Positions 51,670-60,625 of a stretch of 64,000 bases of DNA are shown here, one piece after another. The first letter of the stretch is position 1. The number at the start of each line of letters is the position of its first letter. The notes beneath the pieces were generated by a model. The model was not told where the DNA came from and did no database searches. It worked only from the letters and a program-made list of their open reading frames with translations. Origin of the DNA: Magnetococcales bacterium (lineage in GTDB: Bacteria; Pseudomonadota; Magnetococcia; Magnetococcales; JADFWU01); contig JADFWU010000015.1 in NCBI GenBank assembly GCA_015234045.1, positions 5,589-69,588 of the forward strand, read 5' to 3'. A program made the position numbers and the translations under genes.

Positions 51670-52749
51670 ATGCGTCAATTAATTTTATATTTCACTGTTT
51701 TTATTGTTATTTTTCTGAGTGGTTGTGTGCCGATATCTTACTATATCCAGGCGATCAACGGTCAATTGGATGTGTGGAATCGTCGTCAGCCTGTTGACGA
51801 TTGGCTTTCTAACACAGCCATTGATGCGACGTTGAAAAGCCGTCTTCAACGGGCTAACAGTTTGAGAAACTACGCGATTACAGAGTTGGGACTGCCGGAT
51901 CATGGTTCGTTTCGTCAATATGCCGACCTACAACGTGCTCATGCAGTGTGGGCGGTAGTGGCGACACCGGAATTTTCTTTACAGCCGGTTTCATGGTGTT
52001 TTCCGGTGGTGGGGTGTCTTTCATATCGGGGCTATTTTGTCGAGCGGGATGCAGAAGTGTTTGCTGATACACTGCGAGAAACGGGGCAGGATGTTCAAAT
52101 TAATGGCGTGCCGGCTTATTCCACTTTGGGATGGTTTGCCGACCCGTTGCTCAATACTTTTATCCATTGGCCACAGGGGCACCTTGCTGGACTGATTTTT
52201 CATGAGATGGCACATGAAAAGCTCTATATTGCCGATGATACGACCTTTAATGAATCCTTTGCTGAATCGGTAGCGCAAATTGGGGTCAGAAAATGGTTCA
52301 CTGAAAACGGGCTGGTAGACCAAATGGATCGTTATGAATCCTATTTGGAGCAGAAACGCACTTTTCTTCAGCTTGTGGCAGAAACGCGCCATACACTGGA
52401 ACAGCTTTATGCCTCTGAAAAGAGCGAGATAGAAAAACGAACGGAAAAAAAACGGGTGATAGAGGCCATGCGCCAATCCTATATCATCTACAAAGGGGGT
52501 AACACAGAGCCGATGGCTTATGATGGTTGGTTCGAGTCGGAAATCAATAACGCCAAACTGGCCACTGTTTCCACCTATTCAAAATGGGTTCCGGCATTTC
52601 TGGCGCTATACAGAGAACAAGGTAATGATTTGGATCGGTACTACACTGAGATTCAGCGTGTATCAGAATTGCCCATCGCTCAGAGAGAGGCGGTTCTTGC
52701 GTGTATTGGTAATACGGAAGAGTCCTGCAACAAGGAGAGTCCCAAGTGA
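51670..52749 (+). CDS. HExxH putative aminopeptidase lipoprotein (DUF2265-like)
   Basis: A 359-residue lipoprotein. ATG 51670 begins a lipobox sequence ending FLSGC (Cys19), while the reading frame upstream to 51433 lacks signal features. The zinc-protease motif is HEMAHEKLYIADDTTFNESF (HExxH at about 178-182, with the downstream Glu at about 193-195). This order is typical of the putative aminopeptidases of Pfam Aminopep (formerly DUF2265). Cys108 and Cys115 (SWCFPVVGCLS) could form a disulfide. Its stop overlaps the next gene (GTGA), indicating translational coupling to a hydrolase. Confidence 0.8.
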   Translation: MRQLILYFTVFIVIFLSGCVPISYYIQAINGQLDVWNRRQPVDDWLSNTAIDATLKSRLQRANSLRNYAITELGLPDHGSFRQYADLQRAHAVWAVVATPEFSLQPVSWCFPVVGCLSYRGYFVERDAEVFADTLRETGQDVQINGVPAYSTLGWFADPLLNTFIHWPQGHLAGLIFHEMAHEKLYIADDTTFNESFAESVAQIGVRKWFTENGLVDQMDRYESYLEQKRTFLQLVAETRHTLEQLYASEKSEIEKRTEKKRVIEAMRQSYIIYKGGNTEPMAYDGWFESEINNAKLATVSTYSKWVPAFLALYREQGNDLDRYYTEIQRVSELPIAQREAVLACIGNTEESCNKESPK

Positions 52750-53429
52750 AACACGATGGTGTTCACGGTATACCAACGCAGGGAACCGTTGTCTTGATTC
52801 ACGGTTTATGGATGCGCGGATGGGAGATGCGGTTGTTGGGGCGGCGGATTAAACAGAGTGGTTTTAAAGTGTGCTATTTCAGCTATCCATCCATACGCCG
52901 CTCGGTGAGTGATAATGCACAACAGCTGAGTAACTTTCTACGCGCTCTGCCCGCGTGGCAACAGGCTCCACAGGATGTGCATTTGGTGTGTCATAGTCTG
53001 GGTGGATTGGTCAGTCTGACGATGCTACATCGTGATCCAACGCTTCGGCTTGGGCGTGTGGTTGCCATTGGTTCACCGTTTTATGGCAGTTGGATTGCCA
53101 AGAAACTGTCACGTGGACCGTTGAAAATATTTTTTGGGAAAAGCATGCACAATGGGCTGGGCGGTGGTGGACCGGATAGCGTGCCAGAGCAGAGAGAGAT
53201 CGCAGTGATTGCCGGTTCAATTGGTTCTAAATTCACGCCACTGTATTGGCTTCGCAGTCTATTTTATAAGGGATTGCCAAAACCAAACGATGGTACGGTC
53301 ACTGTTGCAGAAACGCAGTTGATCGGCACAAGTTGGCACAGGACAATCGCGTTAAACCATATGGCCTTGCTTTTTCCGAGGACGATAGCAGAATGGATCG
53401 TGGAATGGCTGATCCAGCAACGGCAATAA
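52746..53429 (+). CDS. Alpha/beta hydrolase, lipase/PGAP1-like
   Basis: A 227-residue hydrolase. The oxyanion motif LIHGLWMRG is followed by the nucleophile elbow CHSLGG (GxSxG-type with C before H), an Asp region in NDGTVTV and the catalytic His in NHMALLF. This resembles PGAP1/short lipase-type cytosolic hydrolases, such as those acting on phosphatidylglycerol or acyl chains. The GTG start overlaps the preceding peptidase stop, and no signal peptide is present. A lid loop of Gly residues (GLGGGGPDSV) lies around residue 140. The physiological substrate is unknown. Confidence 0.82.
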   Translation: MKHDGVHGIPTQGTVVLIHGLWMRGWEMRLLGRRIKQSGFKVCYFSYPSIRRSVSDNAQQLSNFLRALPAWQQAPQDVHLVCHSLGGLVSLTMLHRDPTLRLGRVVAIGSPFYGSWIAKKLSRGPLKIFFGKSMHNGLGGGGPDSVPEQREIAVIAGSIGSKFTPLYWLRSLFYKGLPKPNDGTVTVAETQLIGTSWHRTIALNHMALLFPRTIAEWIVEWLIQQRQ

Positions 53430-53453
53430 CATCAACTGGTAGAACATCAAGAC

Positions 53454-54083
53454 TCAATCATGATCCGAGTTAAAAATAATGCGGGGCAGTGGACCACTCT
53501 TTAACTGATCTACACGAACTTGAACGATACTGGCCATGGGAAGCATCAAGCGAGAAAGATGGTGCAGAGGCGTGCAGGTGATGGACGCAATGATGATACG
53601 TAACACACCACTATGGGCGATAAGTAATAGGTGTTCGGTATCATGCATGGCGAGGGTATCATCCCAGGCTGCCAGGACACGTTCCTGAAGTTGTGAAAGA
53701 TGTTCACCTTCGGGTGGCGGGTTGTTGAGCGGATCTTCCCAGAAGCTACGCAGAAGATGTTCATCTTCTGAGGTGAGAATATCTTCGGCAGTGCGTCCTT
53801 CCCAGCGCCCAAAGTTTAACTCTTGGAGGCGATCATCAATGGTCAGGGGAATGGTCAGCTTATCAGAGAGTTCACGGGCGAAATCCGAGCAACGGCAAAG
53901 CGGTGATGTAACAATACGAGTCCAGGCTCTTTTCCTGAGGACGGCACAGCGCATCTGATCCCAGCCAAGGGTGCTAAGAGGATCATTGACAGATCCGCGA
54001 TATCGAGTGCCACCTTCAGGTTCTCCATGTCGAAGCAAGTCAACCAGGGTTGGTGGACCGACAGCACTGGAACGTATTTTCAT
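53454..54083 (-). CDS. cobC: Histidine phosphatase family, alpha-ribazole phosphatase CobC-like
   Basis: A 209-residue histidine phosphatase (phosphoglycerate-mutase fold). The catalytic motif is LLRHGEPEG (His near residue 19), with the partner arginine in TSPLCRCSDFAREL, a Glu in LQELNFGRWEGRTAEDI and the second catalytic His in LLIAHSGVLRII. These features and the adjacent cobT point to alpha-ribazole-5'-phosphate phosphatase, which dephosphorylates the lower-ligand nucleotide during cobalamin nucleotide-loop assembly. The start overlaps the cobT stop by 4 bases (ATGA). Confidence 0.85.
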   Translation of the reverse strand: MKIRSSAVGPPTLVDLLRHGEPEGGTRYRGSVNDPLSTLGWDQMRCAVLRKRAWTRIVTSPLCRCSDFARELSDKLTIPLTIDDRLQELNFGRWEGRTAEDILTSEDEHLLRSFWEDPLNNPPPEGEHLSQLQERVLAAWDDTLAMHDTEHLLLIAHSGVLRIIIASITCTPLHHLSRLMLPMASIVQVRVDQLKSGPLPRIIFNSDHD

Positions 54084-55132
54084 CGACGCGCAACTCCTGT
54101 TTGTTCAAGGGTACAGCTTTTATCCAACAGTGTGCAGGCCATTTCCAACATGGGATAGGCAACCATAGCGCCAACACCTTGACCGGTATGCATGCCCAGA
54201 TCCACAAGCGGTGTTGCTTCGATGGCATTGAGGATAGAACGTTGTCCAGGCTCGGCAGCATGGTGGGCAAAAATGAGCCAATTTTTAGTGGGTGGGCGTA
54301 GCGTGACAGCCACCAAGGCAGCTACTGTAGCGGTGAAGCCATCCACAAGGGCGGCAATGCCTTCCTGAGCGCAGGCGATATACATGCCGGCCAGGGCAGC
54401 GATTTCAAAGCCACCCAGATATTGCAGCGTATCCAGAGGTGTTCTTAAGAAAGTGATATGAAATTCAACGCATCCTTGGATAATTTGCGCTTTACGCACC
54501 ATACCGTTTTCATCGACACCGGAGCCTGGGCCGGAAACCAGTTCAGGACTCAATCCCAACAGTGCAGAGGCGATAGCACCGGCAGCAGTGGTATTCCCTA
54601 CGCCCAGTTCACCACCTATGATGACTTTTGTACCTTGTTCGGCTGCACGCAGAACAGCATCCCGACCAGCGATCATGGCCTGAGACATTTGGGAAATGCT
54701 CATGGCAGGGTGAGTCAGCAGATGGGCTGTACCACCGGCAACACGTGCATCAACCAAATTGTCGTGGGCTTCGATAGGATGGGCCAGTCCGACATTGACC
54801 AATTCAAACGGAATGTTTCGACTATTGGCCAAAGCGGAGATAGGGGCAGTGCCATTGAGGACTTGTTGAGAAAAAATAGCGGTAGCGCTTTGATCAAAAG
54901 CGGAGACATGATCTTCAGCGGTTACACCATGATCTCCGGCGAATACCACAACACGGGCTGGATTGGCCGTGGGGGAGAGCGTGTCTTGCTGTGCGGCCAG
55001 TTGGATAACAAGATCTTCCAGAATGCCAAAACCACCGAGCGGTTTAGCCAGGGACGCGAGTTTTTTTCGCGCTTCACGGGCTGATCCACTGGACGTAGAG
55101 CGAATGGCCTTTCGAATCCAGGAATGGGGCAC
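54080..55132 (-). CDS. cobT: Nicotinate-nucleotide--dimethylbenzimidazole phosphoribosyltransferase CobT
   Basis: Activates the lower-ligand base (dimethylbenzimidazole or similar) for cobamide assembly. The 350-residue protein has the family landmarks: VVVFAGDHGVTAEDHVSAFD, IIGGELGVGNTTAAGA, VSGPGSGVD, ALVDGFTATVAALVA, AEPGQRSIL and a C-terminal PLVDLGMHTGQGVGAM. In well-studied CobT the last motif contains a catalytic Glu (RLGEGTGA-like), here Gln (codon CAA), while the other Glu in GELGVGNTT is kept. GTG 55132 with AAGGAG upstream is favoured over TTG 55156. It is coupled to cobC. No B12 riboswitch was recognised upstream. Confidence 0.93.
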   Translation of the reverse strand: MPHSWIRKAIRSTSSGSAREARKKLASLAKPLGGFGILEDLVIQLAAQQDTLSPTANPARVVVFAGDHGVTAEDHVSAFDQSATAIFSQQVLNGTAPISALANSRNIPFELVNVGLAHPIEAHDNLVDARVAGGTAHLLTHPAMSISQMSQAMIAGRDAVLRAAEQGTKVIIGGELGVGNTTAAGAIASALLGLSPELVSGPGSGVDENGMVRKAQIIQGCVEFHITFLRTPLDTLQYLGGFEIAALAGMYIACAQEGIAALVDGFTATVAALVAVTLRPPTKNWLIFAHHAAEPGQRSILNAIEATPLVDLGMHTGQGVGAMVAYPMLEMACTLLDKSCTLEQTGVARR

Positions 55133-55466
55133 AGTTTTCTCCTTCTGGCAGACCAATTGCCCACTGGATGGGAAAAGGGTTTGACAGCTTGGACAACAGG
55201 CAATCAGTAACAGATTGCAACCTGTTGATTAACAATAGAAACAAACAAAAGTACAATTTATCAATAACAAGGTAAAACAAATCCGCAAAGGGAGCAAGGT
55301 TCAGGCTCTATTATATTGATGGATATTGGCAACATTGAAGCGCATGATTGGAAAGTAAAGAGTTGTTGTGATGATGTTGCGAAAGTGCGTGCAATCATCG
55401 TACAGTATGCAGCCTGTTTCATAGAAAGTCGTATTCATACATTCTACAAAAAGTTGGGAGTTTGTC
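55133..55466. other. 334-bp divergent region between cobT and argS
   Basis: No gene is visible. The region is AT-rich. An imperfect hairpin (AACAGGCAATC with GATTGCAACCTGTT, about 55186-55218) lies near the cobT start. Neither a cobalamin riboswitch (no B12 box) nor a T-box was found. argS has a GGAG site immediately before its ATG. Confidence 0.5.
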
Positions 55467-57176
55467 ATGCAGGAGGCCATCAACGCCTTGATCCAGTCCA
55501 CTTTGAGCCGAATGACCGATGACGGTCTGTTTCCTGCTGATGTCACTCTGTCGTTTAAAGTGGAGCGACCCCGTGAAAAAGAGCATGGCGATTTTGCCAC
55601 CAATGCTGCGTTGGTGAATGCCCGGCATGCGCGTATGAAACCCAGGGATCTTGCCGAAAAAATTCTAGCCGCTTTGCCAGAACATCAAACATTGGTGGAT
55701 CGCTGGGAAGTGGCGGGGCCGGGCTTTATCAACTTCTTTATCACCAAATCGCGTTTAAGGGGGTTGGTGACTGAGATTCAGGATGCTGGAGAGACTTACG
55801 GCAGATCCACAATTGGAGCTGGCAAGCGGGTGCAAGTGGAGTTTGTTTCTGCCAATCCAACCGGGCCGATGCATGTGGGGCATGGTCGTGGTGCGGTGTT
55901 GGGTGATGCGTTGTCATCTATTCTGACTGCGGCTGGATTTGAGGTGGAAAAAGAGTATTACATCAATGATGCGGGTGCTCAGGTTAAAGTGTTGGCGCAT
56001 TCGTTATTGATCCGGTATCGGGCGTTGTTTGGTGAAAGCGTCACCATTCCTGAAGGGTGTTATCCCGGTGACTATGTTATTGAGCTTGCCGAGGTTTTAA
56101 AGGCGCGTGATGGGGATCGTTGGCTCTCTCTTTCTGCACAAGAAATGGCCGATCCTCCAGATGAACTGGTTGAATTTTCAATCAATGCCATGATGGATAT
56201 CATCAAGGGTGATCTAAAGAGTATTCGAATAGAGTTCGATCACTTCTTCTCGGAACAGACATTGCATAAAGAGGGAGGGATTGATCAGGCTGTTCAGACA
56301 CTGGCAGATCGTGAATTGGTCTACGAAGGTGTTTTAGAGCCGCCCAAAGGCAAAAAGCTGGACGATTGGGAGCCGCGACCACAAACGCTGTTTCGTGCTT
56401 CGGAACATGGTGATCAAGTGGACCGGCCTTTAAAGAAGTCAGACGGCAGTTATACCTATTTTGCTGCGGATATTGCGTACCATTTGAACAAGGCCCAGCG
56501 TGGATTTGATCGATTGATCAATGTCTGGGGTGCGGATCATGGTGGCTATGTCAAACGGGTCCAAGTGGCTTTGGAGGCGTTGACCGGTAAGAAAGATCTG
56601 TTGGATGTCAAACTGGTTCAGATGGTCAATCTGACCCGAGGCGGCGAGCCGGTTAAGATGTCCAAGCGTTCAGGCACGTTTGTCACTTTGCGTGAAGTGA
56701 TTGATGAAGTGGGTGCTGATCCGATTCGTTTCTGGTTTTTGACCCGTTCGGCTGGGTCACAGCTGGATTTTGATCTTCAATTGGCTGTGTCCAAGTCCAA
56801 TGATAATCCGGTGTTTTATGTGCAGTATGCCCATGCGCGTATTCATTCGGTTTGGCGTCAGTTGAAGGAGCGTGGTATAGCGAAAAAATGGGGATCACTG
56901 GACTTTTTGGAATTGGATGCAGAAATGGATCTGATTCGGATGTTGTCTCAGTATCCAGAAAATGTGGAGAGTGCAGCCCTCAGTGGTGAACCGCACCGTG
57001 TGCCGTTTTACCTGCTTGAGTTGGCAGCCGCTTTTCATGCTTACTACAATGGCCATCGGATTCTGGTTGATGATGATGATGTGCGCGGTGCGCGGTTGGC
57101 GTTGATAGATGCTGTGCGCCAAGTACTCTATAATGGTCTCACCCTCCTGGGGGTTGAGCCCCGGGAAGAGATGTGA
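55467..57176 (+). CDS. argS: Arginyl-tRNA synthetase
   Basis: Class I synthetase charging tRNA-Arg. The 569-residue protein is complete. The Add-1 domain (residues 1-85) is followed by the HIGH-type signature PTGPMHVGHGRGAVLGD, the conserved KEYYINDAGAQ, an active-site region DLKSIRIEFDHFF, NVWGADHGGYVKRVQVALEA, the KMSKR-type motif VKMSKRSGTFV, and a C-terminal DALR anticodon-binding domain with NDNPVFYVQYAHARIHSV. This is a bacterial-type ArgRS. It overlaps the downstream SPOR gene by 4 bases (GTGA), a common argS-SPOR arrangement in proteobacteria. Confidence 0.97.
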   Translation: MQEAINALIQSTLSRMTDDGLFPADVTLSFKVERPREKEHGDFATNAALVNARHARMKPRDLAEKILAALPEHQTLVDRWEVAGPGFINFFITKSRLRGLVTEIQDAGETYGRSTIGAGKRVQVEFVSANPTGPMHVGHGRGAVLGDALSSILTAAGFEVEKEYYINDAGAQVKVLAHSLLIRYRALFGESVTIPEGCYPGDYVIELAEVLKARDGDRWLSLSAQEMADPPDELVEFSINAMMDIIKGDLKSIRIEFDHFFSEQTLHKEGGIDQAVQTLADRELVYEGVLEPPKGKKLDDWEPRPQTLFRASEHGDQVDRPLKKSDGSYTYFAADIAYHLNKAQRGFDRLINVWGADHGGYVKRVQVALEALTGKKDLLDVKLVQMVNLTRGGEPVKMSKRSGTFVTLREVIDEVGADPIRFWFLTRSAGSQLDFDLQLAVSKSNDNPVFYVQYAHARIHSVWRQLKERGIAKKWGSLDFLELDAEMDLIRMLSQYPENVESAALSGEPHRVPFYLLELAAAFHAYYNGHRILVDDDDVRGARLALIDAVRQVLYNGLTLLGVEPREEM

Positions 57177-57880
57177 ACCCAAGATATCCCACAAGATCAC
57201 GCTATCGGCGTCATCGGAATAGAAATGCGATTGGCTCGCCCTTGCTAGTCAAGGGTATGCTGTTTGTTTTGGCTATTGGTCTGTTTTTCACGCTATTTTC
57301 TGGTGGTCAAGAGCGTGTCGTTTCTGACGGTGTCGTACCAGAGCCGATGATGCCTGTTATAGAACCGTCTGAAATTTCTTCACCAGAGCCTCCTCAAGTG
57401 GTTGTTAATCAACAAGAGGTCCCGCCAATAACGCCCATGCTGCATCCACCGCCGCCAAAGTTGCATAAACCGGATATTGATCTGCGTTTTTATCAGGATT
57501 TAGTCAAGCGCGAGTTTGTTCTACCGCCTGAACCAACCCCGGAGGAGAGTAAAAAAGGCGTTGATTTGGCGTTATTGGCCAATATGCCAGAGATAAAACC
57601 CGCACCACCGCCGGTTTCAATCAATAATGGCTGGGGTTCACAATCCTTTGTGGTCCAACTGGCCGCCTATCCAGAGCTTCAGGAAGCAGAAGGGGTTGCA
57701 CGTATTTTACAGCGTGATGAAGCACCCTCTCATGTCATGCGGATGATTATTCGGGGCAGGGATGTCTTTCAAGTACGTCTCGGACCCTATGACACACGGG
57801 CTGAAGCCGCACAAGCGGCAATGCGTTGGAAAATGGATGACCATTCGGCATTGATCATGCCTTACGATGGGGGGCGTTAG
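57173..57880 (+). CDS. SPOR domain membrane protein
   Basis: A 235-residue protein with a basic N-terminus (RYPTRSRYRRHRNRN), one transmembrane helix (about 25-43, LLVKGMLFVLAIGLFFTLF), a Pro-rich periplasmic linker (about 55-135) and a C-terminal SPOR domain (about 155-232, SFVVQLAAYPELQEAEGVAR and VFQVRLGPYDTRAEAAQAAM). SPOR domains bind denuded glycans at the division septum. It is translationally coupled to argS by GTGA. The protein may be FtsN-like or DedD-like, but no essential-domain motif was seen. Confidence 0.87.
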   Translation: MNPRYPTRSRYRRHRNRNAIGSPLLVKGMLFVLAIGLFFTLFSGGQERVVSDGVVPEPMMPVIEPSEISSPEPPQVVVNQQEVPPITPMLHPPPPKLHKPDIDLRFYQDLVKREFVLPPEPTPEESKKGVDLALLANMPEIKPAPPPVSINNGWGSQSFVVQLAAYPELQEAEGVARILQRDEAPSHVMRMIIRGRDVFQVRLGPYDTRAEAAQAAMRWKMDDHSALIMPYDGGR

Positions 57881-57955
57881 CTGGTAAGAACGTATTGGGA
57901 GTTCTGGACGAGGGAGGCCAGCGGTTTGCCGGTGGGTTCAGTGGCAAGTTCTTTA

Positions 57956-58002
57956 AAGGGCTCTGCCCTTGCCCCGCTGGAAAGGAGCTCGCTCCTTTCC
58001 AG
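57956..58002. repeat. Two hairpins between the convergent SPOR and thrS genes
   Basis: AAGGGC-TCT-GCCCTT (57956-57970) is followed by CTGGAAAGGAGC with GCTCCTTTCCAG (57977-58002), a 12-bp stem with a 2-base loop. They probably block transcription from both sides. The style resembles the hairpins in the repeat at 24854, but no shared ends were seen. Neither has a clear T-run. Confidence 0.6.
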
Positions 58003-58018
58003 ACCTATCCATTTATTT

Positions 58019-59872
58019 CTACGCCTCTGGCATCTCAGGCATTTTCCTTGTCGTTACCTCAATGCGAAGGCGATCAATAAAGGCACTCAAATCCATAGCG
58101 CCTAAATCTTCACCAGCCCGCTGACGTACCGCAACCTTACCCGCCTCAGCCTCTTTATCCCCAACAACCAACATGTAAGGAATCTTCTGCATCTGAGCAT
58201 TGCGGATCTTCTTGCCCATGCGGTCACGACCATCATCAATCTTGACCCGCACAGTGCCAGTACCCGTAGGAATACCCGCACCAAACAAAGCATCCTGAAC
58301 CTTGTGTGCATAGTCCATATGACGGTCAGCGATTGGAATGATCACGACCTGAATCGGTGCCAACCAAACCGGAAATGCGCCACCAAAATGCTCAATCAAA
58401 AACGCAACAAAACGTTCATGAGAACCAAGAGGCGCACGATGAATAACGTAAACAGGACTATCTACATCATCTTCGTTTTTATAGGTTAGGTTAAACCGAT
58501 CTGTCGCCAGAAAATCCAACTGATTGGTTGAAATCGCATACTGATTGCCAATGGCGCTTTTAATCATAAAGTCCACTTTAGGACCATAAAACGCCGCTTC
58601 ACCCTCTTCTTCACGGTAGGGATAGCCGGACTCTTCCATGGCTTGGACAATGACATCCATAGCCGCGCGCCACTTCTCCGGTTCATCGACATATTTGTCC
58701 AGTTTGTTCATGTCCGGTTTGGCAAACAGCATATGATAATCTTTGATGTCGAATAGATCGTAATAGCGTGCATGCAGACGCATAACGCGCAAAAACTCAT
58801 CTTTGGCTTGGTCAAAACGGCAGTAGATATGTGCATCGTTCTGACAGAAACCACGTGTACGCATCAGGCCAGATAATGAACCGCTGTCTTCATAACGATA
58901 TACCACACCATATTCAGCCAGACGAACCGGTAACTCTTTGTAAGAACGTGGACGATGACCGTAGATCATGTGATGGTGTGGGCAGTTCATGGGCTTGAGG
59001 TAATAGTTATCACCATCAATATCCATCGGCGCATACATGTCATCCTTGTAGAAAGGAAGATGTCCGGAACGATAGAATAGATCTTCTTTGGTGATGTGCG
59101 GAGTAACCACACGCTCATAACCGTCTTTCGCCTCTTCAAGGCGAGCAAGATGTTCCAATTCGTCACGAATAATAACGCCGTTGGGCAGCCAAAGAGGTAG
59201 ACCACGACCTACATCGTCATTGAAGGTGAATAGAGACATCTCTTTGCCAACACGCCGATGATCGCGCAGTTTGGCTTGTTCCATCTCCCAGATGCATTTA
59301 TCCAACTCATCTTTGGTCTTAAAAGCGAGACCATAGATACGCTGTAGCTGTGGATTTTTCTCGTTGCCGCGCCAATACGCACCCGCCAACTTGATCAGTT
59401 TAAAGTGGCGAATATAGCCCGCATGATCAAGATGTGGACCGCGACAAAGATCAACAAAGTCACCGGTTTTATAGAAAGAGACCGATTCAAGATCGCCTTC
59501 AGCCAGATTGTCATCTTCCAACTCTTTGGAAATCGCTGTTGTGCCCTGGTCTTTCAAAAGGTTGAGTAATTCAACCTTATAGGGTTGATTGAGCGCTTCC
59601 ATTTGGGCGATAGCATCATCAATGCCGATTTCAGAGCGCTCAAAGGTAACCTTGTGCTTTTTCAACGACCGCATCTTCTGCTCGATTCGGTTGAGATCTT
59701 CCTCTTTAATGTTGCCAGGAACCTCAATATCGTAGAAAAAACCGTTGTCTGTAGATGGCCCAACACCAAACCGGGCTTCAGGCCATAGTTTTAGAATGGC
59801 CGCAGCCATCAAGTGAGCGGTGGAGTGACGCATCATATGGATAAAAGAGTCAGGTTGCTCTTCGTTGCACAT
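58019..59872 (-). CDS. thrS: Threonyl-tRNA synthetase lacking the TGS domain
   Basis: Class II synthetase. The 617-residue protein begins directly at the editing domain (MMRHSTAHLMAAAILKLWPEARFGVGP and GFFYDIEV), so the N-terminal TGS domain of about 60 residues found in most bacterial enzymes is missing. Editing-site motifs are HSTAHLM, DFVDLCRGPHLD and YWRGNEKN. The catalytic core has KPMNCPHHHMIYG (zinc Cys plus His), RYEDSGSLSGLMRTRGFCQN and the C-terminal anticodon-binding domain. GAGGTC precedes ATG 59872. The upstream region contains no in-frame codons for a TGS domain. It is not linked to infC-rpmI-rplT, the usual neighbours. Confidence 0.95.
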   Translation of the reverse strand: MCNEEQPDSFIHMMRHSTAHLMAAAILKLWPEARFGVGPSTDNGFFYDIEVPGNIKEEDLNRIEQKMRSLKKHKVTFERSEIGIDDAIAQMEALNQPYKVELLNLLKDQGTTAISKELEDDNLAEGDLESVSFYKTGDFVDLCRGPHLDHAGYIRHFKLIKLAGAYWRGNEKNPQLQRIYGLAFKTKDELDKCIWEMEQAKLRDHRRVGKEMSLFTFNDDVGRGLPLWLPNGVIIRDELEHLARLEEAKDGYERVVTPHITKEDLFYRSGHLPFYKDDMYAPMDIDGDNYYLKPMNCPHHHMIYGHRPRSYKELPVRLAEYGVVYRYEDSGSLSGLMRTRGFCQNDAHIYCRFDQAKDEFLRVMRLHARYYDLFDIKDYHMLFAKPDMNKLDKYVDEPEKWRAAMDVIVQAMEESGYPYREEEGEAAFYGPKVDFMIKSAIGNQYAISTNQLDFLATDRFNLTYKNEDDVDSPVYVIHRAPLGSHERFVAFLIEHFGGAFPVWLAPIQVVIIPIADRHMDYAHKVQDALFGAGIPTGTGTVRVKIDDGRDRMGKKIRNAQMQKIPYMLVVGDKEAEAGKVAVRQRAGEDLGAMDLSAFIDRLRIEVTTRKMPEMPEA

Positions 59873-60625
59873 TGTTTGCTGACCTCATTCTGCCTGGGGC
59901 ATATTCAAAAAGTGAACGCTTTTAATCCAAGAGAAACCATTCTCAACGGAAAGAGTTTGAAGATACTCGGCTCATGGTGGTTGAAGCAAGTGTTAGACTC
60001 GTTTCCCGATGCAGTCTTGATTGCCTTGTTTTTGTGCTGGTCCCGTTTTTGCAAAGTCTTTGGAAACAATCTGGCTAGAAAATAAGCAGCTTTAGAGATA
60101 CGGACTGAAAGAGTACGGGCTTAGGGTGTTGAGCATACAAACCCTTGACAGGATGTGTAAAATTGGTAGTTTCAGAAGGTTTAGAGTTTGCGTACTGAAA
60201 TGAGTTGGACTGTTTAATAAGGGCGTATTGGGTTAATAAACAACCCGTTATCAAAAACTCCACAGTGAGTTGCCCTGATTCCGCATCACTCAGACTGCCA
60301 TACGATGGTTGAAACGCCCTAAATACAACGGTTGCATACACTACAGATCGCTTTCTGAACTCTTGATGTGTGTGCCTTTCTAAGGCCGCTGAAACAGACT
60401 GCCAAGTGCGTTATTTAGATGACTTACGCCTTGGCTATGTGCGCCTTTGGGCCATATGGCTACAGTGGGTGTGTGCTGAATGCTCATGGATTGAGCAGTG
60501 TGTGGTTATTTATTAATCATATTGATTAATTTTTTAGCACGTTTTGATGGTGAAAGATTGTTTGATCTGTTTATCATTCTGCAAGCAAAAGGTAGATTCG
60601 TTTTTCCTGGAAGGGTGCTGTTGAT
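59873..60625. other. 753-bp divergent region between thrS and gltB
   Basis: No gene supported. Short frames on both strands (for example 60075-60341 on - and 59813-60085 on +) lack ribosome-binding sites and family resemblance. A leader region for thrS autoregulation could lie next to its start, but no thrS-type operator structure was recognised. The stretch at 60350-60480 looks like decayed sequence. Confidence 0.5.

Noticed and set aside
55133-55466. Cobalamin riboswitch before cobT
   Set aside because: No B12 box or other conserved core segment could be found on the - strand. Only an imperfect hairpin is present.
59813-60341. Short frames upstream of thrS and gltB as genes
   Set aside because: Composition and lack of start signals suggest non-coding or decayed sequence.
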